Shown here: piece by piece, positions 1 through 7,098 of the stretch
How the letters are laid out: the number at the start of each line of letters is the position of its first letter
Numbering within the stretch: the stretch's first letter is position 1
Assembly (NCBI RefSeq): GCF_002763455.1
Contig: NZ_NIXK01000001.1
Location: 620,001 to 684,000, forward strand
Direction: 5' to 3'
DNA from: Lentibacillus sediminis
GTDB lineage: Bacteria; Bacillota; Bacilli; Bacillales; Amphibacillaceae
DNA: 64,000 nt
Program-made: the position numbers and the translations under genes
The notes under the pieces: generated by a model
Seen by the model: the letters and a program-made list of their open reading frames with translations, nothing else
Database searches by the model: none
What the model was told of the DNA's origin: nothing

Positions 1-801
1 GAGGGACTGGATGAAAAGCAGCGGGAGCATCCTGAGCAAAAAATCGCTCCATGGGGCATCAATTTTATTACCCACCGCTCCAACAAACGGTACACGGAAG
101 ACCTTCATCTGATCGAAAAATATCAGCCGCCATTGGTGATTACTTCGCTCGGCGATCCGGGCCCTGTGGCAGAGATTGCACACAGCTATGGCGGGGTGGT
201 TTTTTCCGATGTCATCAATGTGAAATTTGCCAAAAAAGCAATTGAAAAGGGAAGCGATGGCCTGGTGCTTGTGGCAAACGGCGCTGGTGGCCATGGCGGC
301 ACACTGAATCCGATCGCCTTTATTCATGAAGTACGGGAATTCTGGGACGGGCCAGTTGTCCTGGCAGGCGGCATGTCAAAAGGAGAAGACATTCTTGCCG
401 CAGAAGTGCTGGGAGCGGATTTTGCCTACTTTGGCACACGGTTTATTCCAGCAGCCGAAAGCAGTGCACAGACAGCGTATAAGGAAATGATTGTTGATGC
501 GCAGGCGGAAGACATCATCTATACGGACGCATTCAGCGGGGTGCCGGCCAATTATCTCCTGCCAAGTATCGTGCGAGCAGGCCTTGACCCCGGCAGTCTG
601 GAGAAGAAAACGGAGATCAATTTTGATAAACTGAACGATCATGAAGCCAAGGCATGGAAGGATATATGGGGGGCAGGGCAAGGCGTGGGAGCTGTGCAAG
701 AGCAGCAGACGATTGCGGAAATTGTTGCTGATTTAAAGCAGGGTTATGATGCTGCGAAGAGGAAGGCTGCTGGGAGATTAAATATCCTTGGGCGGAGATA
801 G
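1..801 (+). CDS. Nitronate monooxygenase (2-nitropropane dioxygenase family), 5' end missing
   Basis: The reading frame is open from base 1, so the N-terminus lies outside the window; 266 residues are visible. Visible residues about 94-100 read GAGGHGG, the glycine-rich flavin phosphate loop of the NMO family. They are followed by LAGGMSKGEDILAAEVLGAD and YFGTRF, typical of the FMN-binding TIM barrel. The family oxidises alkyl nitronates with FMN and O2 and is cytoplasmic. Related proteins include FabK-type enoyl-ACP reductases, but the HGG motif and the long C-terminal tail favour NMO. The next gene starts 32 bases downstream and has much lower GC, so it is probably not part of this unit. 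Confidence 0.88.
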   Translation, partial: EGLDEKQREHPEQKIAPWGINFITHRSNKRYTEDLHLIEKYQPPLVITSLGDPGPVAEIAHSYGGVVFSDVINVKFAKKAIEKGSDGLVLVANGAGGHGGTLNPIAFIHEVREFWDGPVVLAGGMSKGEDILAAEVLGADFAYFGTRFIPAAESSAQTAYKEMIVDAQAEDIIYTDAFSGVPANYLLPSIVRAGLDPGSLEKKTEINFDKLNDHEAKAWKDIWGAGQGVGAVQEQQTIAEIVADLKQGYDAAKRKAAGRLNILGRR

Positions 802-833
802 GGTAAGAAGATGTGCATTTCGGAGGATTGTTT

Positions 834-1511
834 ATGTTATCTAATCTAGAATTAATGGAATTTCATGTGAATGTGTTATTTAAAAACGATACTGAAAATC
901 GATTAACAGTCGTAAATGAACCACCATACGATGCTGCACCAAGAATTTTTGTGGGTGACACCAACCTCGGGAGTGTAGTCAGGTATTCAAATACGCTAGA
1001 TGAGGGTCTTGTAGAGAATTTAGGACAAGTTATAGAGACAAACCCCGGAGCTAATCTAGGAGAAGTAATCAATATTTTAAATACAGAACGTCAATTAGAT
1101 AATTTATGGGTTGGTCCGGCGTATGTGTTTCCTGATGCAAGTGACAGGACTACTACAAAAGCAATACAAGTAACTCATGAAAACAAAGAACTTTTAAAGC
1201 ATTATTTTCCATATACATTTGAGGATTTTACGCATAAACAACCTTGTTTCGTTATAGTAGAAGACAAAATTCCCGTTTCGATTTGTTGTAGTGCAAGGAA
1301 GACCACAAAAGCAGACGAAGCAAGTGTATTTACACATGAAAATCACCGTGGAAAAGGATTCGGTTTAGAGGTTGCAAATGCTTGGGCTAAAGAAGTGCAA
1401 AAACAAGGACGAATCGCTCTTTATAGCACTTCATGGAATAATTTCGCATCCCAATCTGTGGCAAGGAAACTAAAATTGCTTCATTATGGAACGGACATTC
1501 ACGTGAGTTAG
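834..1511 (+). CDS. GNAT family N-acetyltransferase
   Basis: 225 residues. The C-terminal third carries the acetyl-CoA binding motif of GNAT proteins (HRGKGFGLEVANAW, about residues 180-193), followed by a substrate-arm segment ending in ASQSVARKLKL. The N-terminal 120 residues are not recognisable, so this is a long GNAT of unknown substrate. The start at 834 is chosen because CGGAGG lies at 821-826 with 7-nt spacing; an upstream in-frame ATG at 813 has no such site. The gene is AT-rich compared with both flanks and opens a run of small acetyltransferase genes, which suggests an acquired segment. Confidence 0.72.
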   Translation: MLSNLELMEFHVNVLFKNDTENRLTVVNEPPYDAAPRIFVGDTNLGSVVRYSNTLDEGLVENLGQVIETNPGANLGEVINILNTERQLDNLWVGPAYVFPDASDRTTTKAIQVTHENKELLKHYFPYTFEDFTHKQPCFVIVEDKIPVSICCSARKTTKADEASVFTHENHRGKGFGLEVANAWAKEVQKQGRIALYSTSWNNFASQSVARKLKLLHYGTDIHVS

Positions 1512-1554
1512 TAAGGAATCATCTTGGTTAATTATGAGGAGAGAGAAACTATTA

Positions 1555-2016
1555 ATGAATATAAGACTTGCTGAGGAAAAAGACATTGATCAATTAATTA
1601 GAATGAGATGGGATTTTACTATCGAACATGATGAAAGTAAAGGAAAGGAATCATACAGTGATTTCGAAAAGGAATGCCAGCAATTTTTAGAGGAAGCGCT
1701 AGCCAGTGATCAATGGTTTGTTTGGATTGCGGAGGAAAATGGGAGAATCGCATCACACATCTACATAGAATTAATACAAAAGGTGCCACGTCCCGGCAGA
1801 ATAACACATCCATTTGCATATATGACAAACGTTTATACCGTACCAGAATATAGAAAAACGGGTATTGGAAGTAATGTGCTCAGCTCAATAAATAAATGGG
1901 TGAAAGAAAACAATTTTGAATTTGTAATTGTATGGCCAAGTGATGAATCGATTAATTATTACAAGAAAAATGGTTACGTCCATTGTACGGAGCCTATGGA
2001 GTATTTTCCTTCTTAA
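1555..2016 (+). CDS. GNAT family N-acetyltransferase
   Basis: 153 residues from the ATG at 1555 (MNIRLAEEKDIDQLI, the usual beginning of a GNAT domain). A further in-frame ATG exists at 1534. Core motifs are visible: VYTVPEYRKTGIGSNVLSS (motif A, acetyl-CoA pyrophosphate loop, about residues 96-114) and the C-terminal SINYYKKNGYV helix. It is a stand-alone GCN5-type acetyltransferase, soluble, substrate unknown. It lies 43 bases after another GNAT gene and 52 bases before a HIT-family gene, all on the plus strand, so they may be co-transcribed. Confidence 0.82.
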   Translation: MNIRLAEEKDIDQLIRMRWDFTIEHDESKGKESYSDFEKECQQFLEEALASDQWFVWIAEENGRIASHIYIELIQKVPRPGRITHPFAYMTNVYTVPEYRKTGIGSNVLSSINKWVKENNFEFVIVWPSDESINYYKKNGYVHCTEPMEYFPS

Positions 2017-2068
2017 ATGCGGGAAAGGTTCCATCGTATGGAGAAGCGGGAGAAACAGGGGGTTAACT

Positions 2069-2398
2069 ATGATGGAAGATTTTTACTGTGACGAAGTATT
2101 AAACGGGAAAACTCAAGTAAAAAGGGTCTTGGAGACAGAGAATGTATTGGCTTATTATCATACAAGACCTTATTGGCCAATCCACATTGTCGCCATACCA
2201 AAGAGACATATTCCTTCATTAATTACATTGGAAGAAAGTGATAACGACTTATTACTAGAACTGTTTGGAGTGATTAAAAAGGCTGCAACGATGGTTACAG
2301 AAGAACACGGGGCTTGCAGGGTTCTTACCAACTTAGGCGATTATCAGGATTCCAAACATCTCCATTGGCATATTGTTTCCGGGGAGAAGATAAGATGA
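2069..2398 (+). CDS. HIT domain protein (histidine triad nucleotide hydrolase/transferase)
   Basis: 109 residues, close to the usual length of small HIT proteins. The signature HLHWHIV near the C-terminus (about residues 97-103) fits the H-phi-H-phi-H-phi-phi triad that forms the catalytic site on nucleoside phosphoramidate or dinucleotide substrates. The N-terminal half holds the expected strand RPYWPIHIVAIPKRHI. The start is set at the paired ATGs at 2069/2072 behind a G-rich ribosome site; the open frame runs further upstream but overlaps the previous gene. Substrate unknown. It sits between two acetyltransferase genes in the AT-rich segment. Confidence 0.8.
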   Translation: MMEDFYCDEVLNGKTQVKRVLETENVLAYYHTRPYWPIHIVAIPKRHIPSLITLEESDNDLLLELFGVIKKAATMVTEEHGACRVLTNLGDYQDSKHLHWHIVSGEKIR

Positions 2399-2425
2399 AT
2401 TTCTTGGGGAGATCATTTTGCTTTG

Positions 2426-2910
2426 ATGCAACATGATAATATGGATGATGCCATAATGAAAATGATAACCTCTAAAACTATTTCGCATACAGTAAAAGAA
2501 CTCCTGTCATACGCAACTTTTGAAAAAAACTTTGAAAAAGTATATGAGAATTACATAAAAACTGCGAACCGATCTTTATATGGATTTGAGTATAGAGGAA
2601 AGATGGTCGGCTGTATTAGAATTAAAAGTTTAGGGCAGCAAAAGGCCGAAATAACACATATTGCGTTGGTCCCGTGGTGAGAGGTCAAGGCATTTGCAGC
2701 AAAATGATTAAGTTCATTTGTAACAAGCATTCGTTGCAATTTATCTCCGCTGAAACGGATAAAGACGCTGTGGTTTTTTATCAAAACTTGGGTTTTCAAA
2801 TCACCAGCTTAGGTGAAAAATATCCTGGTGTGGAAAGGTTTTTGTGTGAATATGAACGAACCAGAGAGCATTGGAGCGAAGAATGTGGGGTTTGTTTAGA
2901 AGGAGAATGA
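2426..2910 (+). pseudogene. GNAT acetyltransferase broken by a frameshift
   Basis: Two overlapping frames together make one GNAT domain. The first, from ATG 2426, ends at TGA 2680 with ITHIALVPW. The second continues from the GTG at 2674 as VVRGQGICSKMIKFI and then VFYQNLGFQI. In an intact GNAT the strand 'HIALVP' leads straight into 'xxRGQGIG', so a one-base insertion or deletion lies in about 2668-2680. Without it the protein would be about 160 residues. It could also be a sequencing error. The zincin gene follows immediately at 2915. Confidence 0.72.
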
Positions 2911-2914
2911 TAAA

Positions 2915-3679
2915 ATGAGAAATATTTATGCGTTTGAAAGTCAAGAGGATTACATAAAATATCAGGACATTATTGAAGAATTTAGTGCAAAACTAGAAAA
3001 CTACCAAAAAATAATGGAGCAAGATTTTAAGCTCATTGATTCTCCAAAAGGGATCGTATGGACAACGGAGGAATTAGCAACGACGGTTTTCTCTGATATT
3101 CCAATACCAGCCTACACTAATAAAGATTTAATATATATGTCGCCAGATATAGAAACCTGGCAGGAAATTTTTAAAAGACAATTAGACGGAAAAAGTCTTC
3201 CTAATGTCCAAAGCTTTTATAAAAGCTCCACGGAGATTGAAATGTTTATCATATTAGCACACGAACTTACTCACCATTCGGATTTATTTTTGGATGATTT
3301 TGATGACGAAATAGAAAATGGTATCTGGTTCGAGGAAGGTATGTGTTTTTATCTGCCCCGAAAATTATTATTGAGTGAAAAGGAATTCGATGAAATAACA
3401 AATGTAGAAGCGGAGTTAGTTGAAGCTTTCAAGGATAAATATGGAAATAATTTATTAGAGGACTTTGGCAGCAGTCCATATCAAGGCAGTCTATCCAGTA
3501 TCATGTTTGATTATTGGCGCAGTTATCTTGCTATTAAGCATCTAGTAGAGGTTCGTGCAAATAATGATGTGAAATTTATTTTTGATGAGTATCATAAATG
3601 GGATAAAGAAGGTAGGAAAGCGCCCTTGACTCAGTATTTTGATATAGGTTCTTTATTCAATTTCGAGAAGACCAAATAA
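2915..3679 (+). CDS. Putative zincin metalloprotease-like protein (HELTH motif)
   Basis: 254 residues, no signal peptide or membrane segment. About residue 115 reads LAHELTHHSD, an HExxH zinc-binding motif. About 27 residues on comes WFEEGMCFYL, which supplies the glutamate expected of a gluzincin third ligand. No further family is recognised, so the substrate is unknown; it may act on a cytoplasmic peptide. The ATG is preceded by AAGGAGAATGATAAA. It directly follows the frameshifted GNAT gene and is the last protein gene before the type I toxin locus. Base composition is AT-rich like its upstream neighbours. Confidence 0.6.
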   Translation: MRNIYAFESQEDYIKYQDIIEEFSAKLENYQKIMEQDFKLIDSPKGIVWTTEELATTVFSDIPIPAYTNKDLIYMSPDIETWQEIFKRQLDGKSLPNVQSFYKSSTEIEMFIILAHELTHHSDLFLDDFDDEIENGIWFEEGMCFYLPRKLLLSEKEFDEITNVEAELVEAFKDKYGNNLLEDFGSSPYQGSLSSIMFDYWRSYLAIKHLVEVRANNDVKFIFDEYHKWDKEGRKAPLTQYFDIGSLFNFEKTK

Positions 3680-3723
3680 ATATGAATATTTATAAGTTAA
3701 AAGTAGAACATCCTTTCGTTTGG

Positions 3724-3732
3724 TGATATAAT
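3724..3732 (+). promoter_or_regulatory. Extended -10 promoter of the type I toxin
   Basis: TGATATAAT is an extended -10 element (TGn plus TATAAT at 3727-3732). No good -35 is visible at the usual distance, as is common for extended -10 promoters. The predicted start, about 3738, is the first base of the CACCCCC hairpin arm, so the transcript would begin with a stem that hides the toxin ribosome site. Confidence 0.6.
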
Positions 3733-3737
3733 AAAAA

Positions 3738-3759
3738 CACCCCCATATGAAAGGGGGTG
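3738..3759. promoter_or_regulatory. Dual-use hairpin: toxin SD sequestration and antisense-RNA terminator
   Basis: CACCCCC (3738-3744) pairs with GGGGGTG (3753-3759) around an 8-nt loop. Read on the plus strand, the right arm is the Shine-Dalgarno sequence six bases before the toxin ATG, so it would be masked at the 5' end of the mRNA. Read on the minus strand, the same stem is followed by TTTTTATT (3737 downward), a rho-independent terminator for the antisense RNA. Confidence 0.7.
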
Positions 3760-3765
3760 ATAATC

Positions 3766-3882
3766 ATGGAGATTGTGGCATTAGCGACAGCTATTGTTGG
3801 GTTGGTTACGGCATTGGTTAATCTAACAATCACGTTATTAAACATCAAGAAGAAAGAAGACCATCGCTCGGCCAAGCGATAG
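3766..3882 (+). CDS. Type I toxin-like small membrane peptide (holin-like toxin)
   Basis: 38 residues: a single hydrophobic helix (MEIVALATAIVGLVTALV onward) ending in a charged tail, LLNIKKKEDHRSAKR. This matches the build of Bacillus holin-like type I toxins of the TxpA/BsrG type, which insert in the membrane and are silenced by an overlapping antisense RNA. The ribosome site AAGGGGGTG lies 6 nt upstream and is locked in a hairpin. A convergent promoter and RNA overlap the coding region. The family assignment rests on architecture rather than close sequence recognition. Confidence 0.72.
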   Translation: MEIVALATAIVGLVTALVNLTITLLNIKKKEDHRSAKR

Positions 3883-3946
3883 TCCAACAGTCTGAGCAAA
3901 GAGGAAGATTTAATGCTTTCTCTTTGCTTCTCCATATTATATTATT

Positions 3947-3975
3947 ATTATAACCGCTCTATACATAAAAAACAA
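3947..3975 (-). promoter_or_regulatory. Sigma-A promoter of the antisense RNA
   Basis: On the minus strand TTGTTT (3975-3970) and TATAAT (3952-3947) are separated by exactly 17 nt. It reads toward the toxin gene. Confidence 0.65.
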
Positions 3976-3992
3976 GAAAGATGGGATGGATT

Positions 3993-4076
3993 ATGACAAC
4001 CTGGACGATTATATTGTCAGTTTTAGCCATTATTATTTCGTTGATTTCCCTGTTTCTGACCCTTAAAAACAGGTGA
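3993..4076 (+). CDS. Tiny hydrophobic peptide beside the type I toxin locus
   Basis: 27 residues (MTTWTIILSVLAIIISLISL then FLTLKNR), a single membrane helix with a basic end, the same build as the upstream toxin. An in-frame ATG at 3981 would add four residues (MGWI). The ribosome site is weak for either start (AAGAAAG before 3981, GGATGGA before 3993). It lies inside the region between the two antisense-type promoters. It may be a second toxin-like peptide or a chance frame; the hydrophobic pattern and short Lys/Arg tail argue for real coding. Confidence 0.42.
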   Translation: MTTWTIILSVLAIIISLISLFLTLKNR

Positions 4077-4197
4077 GAGAACATGTGATTCAATTTACCA
4101 TAAATTGCCGTGAATTACGTTAATCATTAATTATACGGAGTAGGCAAAAATTGGACTGATCCCATTTACATACATTACCTATATTATAATTGACAGA

Positions 4198-4247
4198 ACC
4201 CACCACGCCTCTGAATTTACTGGCCACGGTGGGTCATTTTATTTTTC
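4198..4247. terminator. Hairpin terminator, possibly bidirectional
   Basis: ACCCACC (4198-4204) pairs with GGTGGGT (4228-4234). On the plus strand it is followed by CATTTTATTTTT. On the minus strand the stem is longer thanks to G-U pairs but the T-run is poorer. It would close the plus-strand toxin region and may end the minus-strand RNA starting near 4354. Confidence 0.5.
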
Positions 4248-4354
4248 TAAAAGGAAAGTAGTTTTCCACCAAGGAAAAAGACCATCGCTCTGACAAGCGA
4301 TAGTCCGCAGCACTCGCCAAGGGAGGAATTTCCTCTCTTGCTCCCCCATATGGT
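4198..4354 (-). ncRNA. Candidate second antisense-type RNA, without intact toxin gene
   Basis: A perfect-spacing promoter (TTGCAA, 17 nt, TATAAT) fires leftward with a predicted start near 4354. The region it transcribes resembles the 3' part of the first toxin locus: the plus strand at 4271-4304 encodes KEKDHRSDKR and a stop, near-identical to the toxin tail KKEDHRSAKR, followed by a similar GGGAGGAA/TTTCCTCTCTTGC hairpin. No toxin N-terminus or ribosome site is present upstream, so this looks like an antitoxin RNA whose toxin gene has been lost, able in principle to act in trans on the first toxin mRNA. Confidence 0.45.
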
Positions 4355-4360
4355 ATTTTC

Positions 4361-4389
4361 ATTATAACAGGTTTAGAAAACGCTTGCAA
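4361..4389 (-). promoter_or_regulatory. Leftward sigma-A promoter sharing its -35 box with the acyl-CoA operon promoter
   Basis: -35 TTGCAA (4389-4384), spacer 17 nt, -10 TATAAT (4366-4361). TTGCAA is its own reverse complement, so the same six bases serve the opposite promoter. Confidence 0.65.
4375..4389 (-). promoter_or_regulatory. cre site (CcpA binding)
   Basis: TTGCAAGCGTTTTCT on the minus strand fits the catabolite-response consensus WTGNAANCGNWNNCW at every fixed position. It overlaps the shared -35 hexamer, so CcpA bound here should block both divergent promoters. CcpA repression of fatty-acid catabolism is established in Bacillus. Confidence 0.62.
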
Positions 4390-4412
4390 AAACAAACACC
4401 ATCCCCTATAAT
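4384..4412 (+). promoter_or_regulatory. Sigma-A promoter of the acyl-CoA catabolic operon
   Basis: -35 TTGCAA (4384-4389), 17-nt spacer, -10 TATAAT (4407-4412); predicted start about 4419, leaving a leader of about 60 nt before the ATG at 4479. Confidence 0.7.
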
Positions 4413-4432
4413 CGTAATAAATATTCTGAACA

Positions 4433-4448
4433 TACTATCCGGTTAGTA
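4433..4448. promoter_or_regulatory. Probable TetR-family operator
   Basis: TACTATCCGGTTAGTA is an inverted repeat (TACTA/TAGTA around CCGG), just downstream of the predicted start. Its size and CCGG centre suit a TetR dimer, and a TetR gene lies third in the operon, so autorepression relieved by an acyl-CoA is likely. Confidence 0.5.
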
Positions 4449-4478
4449 CATAAAAATTAGCCAAATGGGGGAACGGGA

Positions 4479-5690
4479 ATGGAATTTTCTTATTCCGACA
4501 AAGTGAAAGAGCTGCAGAAAAAGCTGAGCGCTTTTATGGAAGAACATGTTTATCCAAACGAGGCCGTTTACAAACAGCAGCTGGATGAGCAGGACAGCAG
4601 GTGGGCTGCAGTACCGGCGGTGATGGAAGAATTAAAGCAAAAGGCTAAGGCGGCCGGGCTGTGGAACTTATTTTTACCTGATGAAGAATATGGAGCCGGG
4701 CTGAGTAATCAGGAGTATGCTCCGCTCTGTGAAATTATGGGCCGGTCGCTGATTGCTCCGGAAGTTTTTAATTGCAATGCTCCGGACACCGGCAATATGG
4801 AGCTTTTGGCGCGCTATGGCACGGCTGAACAGAAAAGAAAGTGGCTGGGACCGCTGCTTGCCGGGGAGATCCGTTCCTGCTTTTCTATGACGGAACCTGG
4901 TGTGGCTTCGAGTGATGCGACCAATATTGAAGCGAGTATCGTCAGAGATGGAGACGAATATGTCGTGAACGGCAGGAAATGGTGGTCATCCGGCGCGGGG
5001 GATCCGCGCTGTCAGGTGGCGATTGTGATGGGGAAAAGTGATCCGTCTTCCCCAAAACACAAGCAGCAGTCGATGATTCTCGTGCCGCTGGATACTCCGG
5101 GGGTGAAGGTTGAGCGGATGCTGCCCGTCTTCGGTTATGATGATGCGCCGCATGGACATGCGGAAATTCACTATGACAATGTCCGGGTGCCGGCGGAAAA
5201 TATCATCTTGGAGGAAGGAATGGGCTTTGCGATTGCCCAGGGACGGCTTGGTCCGGGGCGCATCCACCACTGCATGCGGCTGATCGGTGCGGCGGAGCGG
5301 GCACTGGAGGAGATGTCGAAGCGGGTGCTCGGTCGCAGGGCTTTTGGCAGACCGTTAGCCGATCAGGGCGTCATACGGGAATGGATTGCTGATTCGCGAA
5401 TCGAGATTGAACAGGCCCGCCTCCTGACGCTGAAGGCTGCCTATATGATGGATACGGTTGGAAACAAGGAGGCAAAAACGGAGATTGCCATGATTAAAGT
5501 AGTGGCACCAAATATGGCACTTGGTGTCATCGACCGGGCGATTCAGGCGTTTGGCGCTGCCGGAGTGAGCGACGACTTCACCCTGGCCGGCCAGTGGGCA
5601 CAGGCGCGGACACTCAGACTGGCGGATGGGCCGGATGAAGTGCATCGCAGGCAGATAGCCAAATTGGAACTGCAAAAATATCAGGAATAG
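4479..5690 (+). CDS. Acyl-CoA dehydrogenase (ACAD10/11-like)
   Basis: 403 residues, full length. [15 protein letters not shown] (about 135-149) is the flavin/substrate signature. [21 protein letters not shown] lines the acyl pocket. [16 protein letters not shown] at 383-398 is the C-terminal FAD/tetramer motif of ACAD10/11-type members. The enzyme uses FAD to form a 2,3-double bond or to handle 4-substituted acyl-CoAs and passes electrons to ETF. It is the first gene of the operon; the next ATG is 12 nt on. The neighbouring APH-like kinase is the partner fused to this dehydrogenase type in animal ACAD10/11. Start chosen after GGGGGAACGGGA. Confidence 0.9.
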   Translation: MEFSYSDKVKELQKKLSAFMEEHVYPNEAVYKQQLDEQDSRWAAVPAVMEELKQKAKAAGLWNLFLPDEEYGAGLSNQEYAPLCEIMGRSLIAPEVFNCNAPDTGNMELLARYGTAEQKRKWLGPLLAGEIRSCFSMTEPGVASSDATNIEASIVRDGDEYVVNGRKWWSSGAGDPRCQVAIVMGKSDPSSPKHKQQSMILVPLDTPGVKVERMLPVFGYDDAPHGHAEIHYDNVRVPAENIILEEGMGFAIAQGRLGPGRIHHCMRLIGAAERALEEMSKRVLGRRAFGRPLADQGVIREWIADSRIEIEQARLLTLKAAYMMDTVGNKEAKTEIAMIKVVAPNMALGVIDRAIQAFGAAGVSDDFTLAGQWAQARTLRLADGPDEVHRRQIAKLELQKYQE

Positions 5691-5702
5691 GAGTGATGAC
5701 AC

Positions 5703-6476
5703 ATGTCGGTCATGGATTTATTTAAACTGGACGGAAAAACAGCAATTGTCACAGGTGGTGGACGGGGGCTCGGTGCGCAGATTGCCAGGACTTTTGCCGA
5801 AGCAGGCGCCAATGTCGTCGTCTGTTCACGTAAACTGGAGGCATGTGAACAGATGCGGGATGAGCTCAAAAAAATGGGTGTTGATTCCCTGGCATTCCGT
5901 TGCGATGTAGCCAACCCGGATGATGTGAAATATGTCGTACAGGAAACGGTAAATCATTTCGGTTCGATTGATATTTTGGTCAATAACAGCGGTGCCACCT
6001 GGGGAGCGCCGGTTGCGGAAATGCCGCTGGAAGCATGGCAGAAAGTGCTGCATGTTAATGTGACGGGCACCTTCCTGATGAGCCAGGAAGTTGGTAAAGT
6101 AATGATCGAACAGCAGCGCGGAAAAATCATCAACCTTGCCTCGATTGCCGGTTTTGGCGGGGTCGATCCGCGCATCATGGACACGATCGGCTATAACACG
6201 AGCAAGGGAGCGGTGATGACGTTCACCAAGGATCTGGCGGTGAAATGGGGGCCCAATAATATTAACGTTAATGCGATTGCTCCGGGATTTTTCCCGACGA
6301 AAATGTCCAAAGGCTTGCTCGAGATGGGGGGCGAAAAAATCATCGAAGCCACACCGCTGAAAAGGCTGGGTAATGACGGGGATTTAGCAGGGGCCGCGTT
6401 GTTCCTTGCCTCATCTGCATCGGATTATGTGACAGGGGATGTGCTGTCCGTGGATGGCGGCATGCATGCACAGTAA
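5703..6476 (+). CDS. SDR family oxidoreductase
   Basis: 257 residues, classical short-chain dehydrogenase. TGGGRGLG at 17-24 binds NAD(P); NNSG at about 94-97; the catalytic residues are Ser147, Tyr164 and Lys168 (YNTSK). The end DYVTGDVLSVDGGMHAQ is typical. It probably oxidises a 3- or 4-hydroxyacyl group in the pathway of this operon. Asn at 95 with Ser after it (NNSG instead of NNAG) is a common variant. Twelve bases separate it from the acyl-CoA dehydrogenase and 33 from the TetR gene. Confidence 0.88.
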   Translation: MSVMDLFKLDGKTAIVTGGGRGLGAQIARTFAEAGANVVVCSRKLEACEQMRDELKKMGVDSLAFRCDVANPDDVKYVVQETVNHFGSIDILVNNSGATWGAPVAEMPLEAWQKVLHVNVTGTFLMSQEVGKVMIEQQRGKIINLASIAGFGGVDPRIMDTIGYNTSKGAVMTFTKDLAVKWGPNNINVNAIAPGFFPTKMSKGLLEMGGEKIIEATPLKRLGNDGDLAGAALFLASSASDYVTGDVLSVDGGMHAQ

Positions 6477-6509
6477 TTACATCAAGAGAACACAAGTGAG
6501 GAATAGTTT

Positions 6510-7079
6510 ATGAAAGAAGAGATTACCAGACAAAGTGTTTTGCTGTTTGAACAGAAGGGATTCTCCGAGACATCGATTCAGGATATTGCGGATGCGCTGG
6601 GTGTCACCAAGGGAACATTTTACTATTATTTTTCCAGCAAAGAACAGCTGCTGATGGAAATTCATGATGACTATATTACCAATCTCGTGAGAAGGCAGGA
6701 GCGGATTACGCAGGATCCATCGCTGAGTGAGCGGGACAAGATTACTGGAATTATTCACCTTTTGATCACTGACATTGACGATAAAGGGCCGAGTGCACGG
6801 GTGTATTCCCGCGAGATGCTTCATTTGGGAAAAGAACATGCAAAAAGTATCAGGCAGAAGCGGGAGACATTCCGGCTGAATATTGAAGCGGTGCTGAGAG
6901 AGGGCATCGAACAGGGAGAGTTTGACCGGCGGATGCATGCGGATATGATTGCTTTTGGCATCCTTGGGGTGACGAACTGGAGCTATAACTGGTTCAACCC
7001 ACACGGAGAGGTTTCACCGGTAGCGTTGGCGGAGATGTTTGCCGGGATGATTTTGAATGGAATTGGGCTGGCGGATTAG
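6510..7079 (+). CDS. TetR/AcrR family transcriptional regulator
   Basis: 189 residues. The N-terminal helix-turn-helix is clear (TSIQDIADALGVTKGTFYYYF, about 21-41), preceded by the usual LFEQKGFSE. The ligand domain is of the length seen in fatty-acid-responsive members (FadR/PsrA type). The gene lies inside the catabolic operon, so it most likely represses the operon through the inverted repeat at 4433-4448, with an acyl-CoA as inducer. The ATG follows a GAGGAAT site. Confidence 0.88.
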   Translation: MKEEITRQSVLLFEQKGFSETSIQDIADALGVTKGTFYYYFSSKEQLLMEIHDDYITNLVRRQERITQDPSLSERDKITGIIHLLITDIDDKGPSARVYSREMLHLGKEHAKSIRQKRETFRLNIEAVLREGIEQGEFDRRMHADMIAFGILGVTNWSYNWFNPHGEVSPVALAEMFAGMILNGIGLAD

Positions 7080-7098
7080 AGCGGAAGGAGGAAGCAAG

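Larger units (their letters stand above)
3730..3940 (-). ncRNA. Antisense RNA antitoxin to the type I toxin
   Basis: A minus-strand sigma-A promoter is visible: -35 TTGTTT (3975-3970), 17-nt spacer, -10 TATAAT (3952-3947). It predicts a start near 3940. Transcription would run through the whole toxin gene to the hairpin and T-run at 3759-3733, giving an RNA of about 210 nt complementary to the toxin mRNA. A stem of AGCAAAGAG (3895-3903) with CTCTTTGCT (3920-3928) would form its 5' hairpin. The minus-strand open frame here is a by-product of the antisense arrangement. Confidence 0.68.

Noticed and set aside
3690-3935. 81-residue minus-strand open frame over the type I toxin
   Set aside because: It lies inside the predicted antisense RNA, has no ribosome site, and mirrors the toxin codons.
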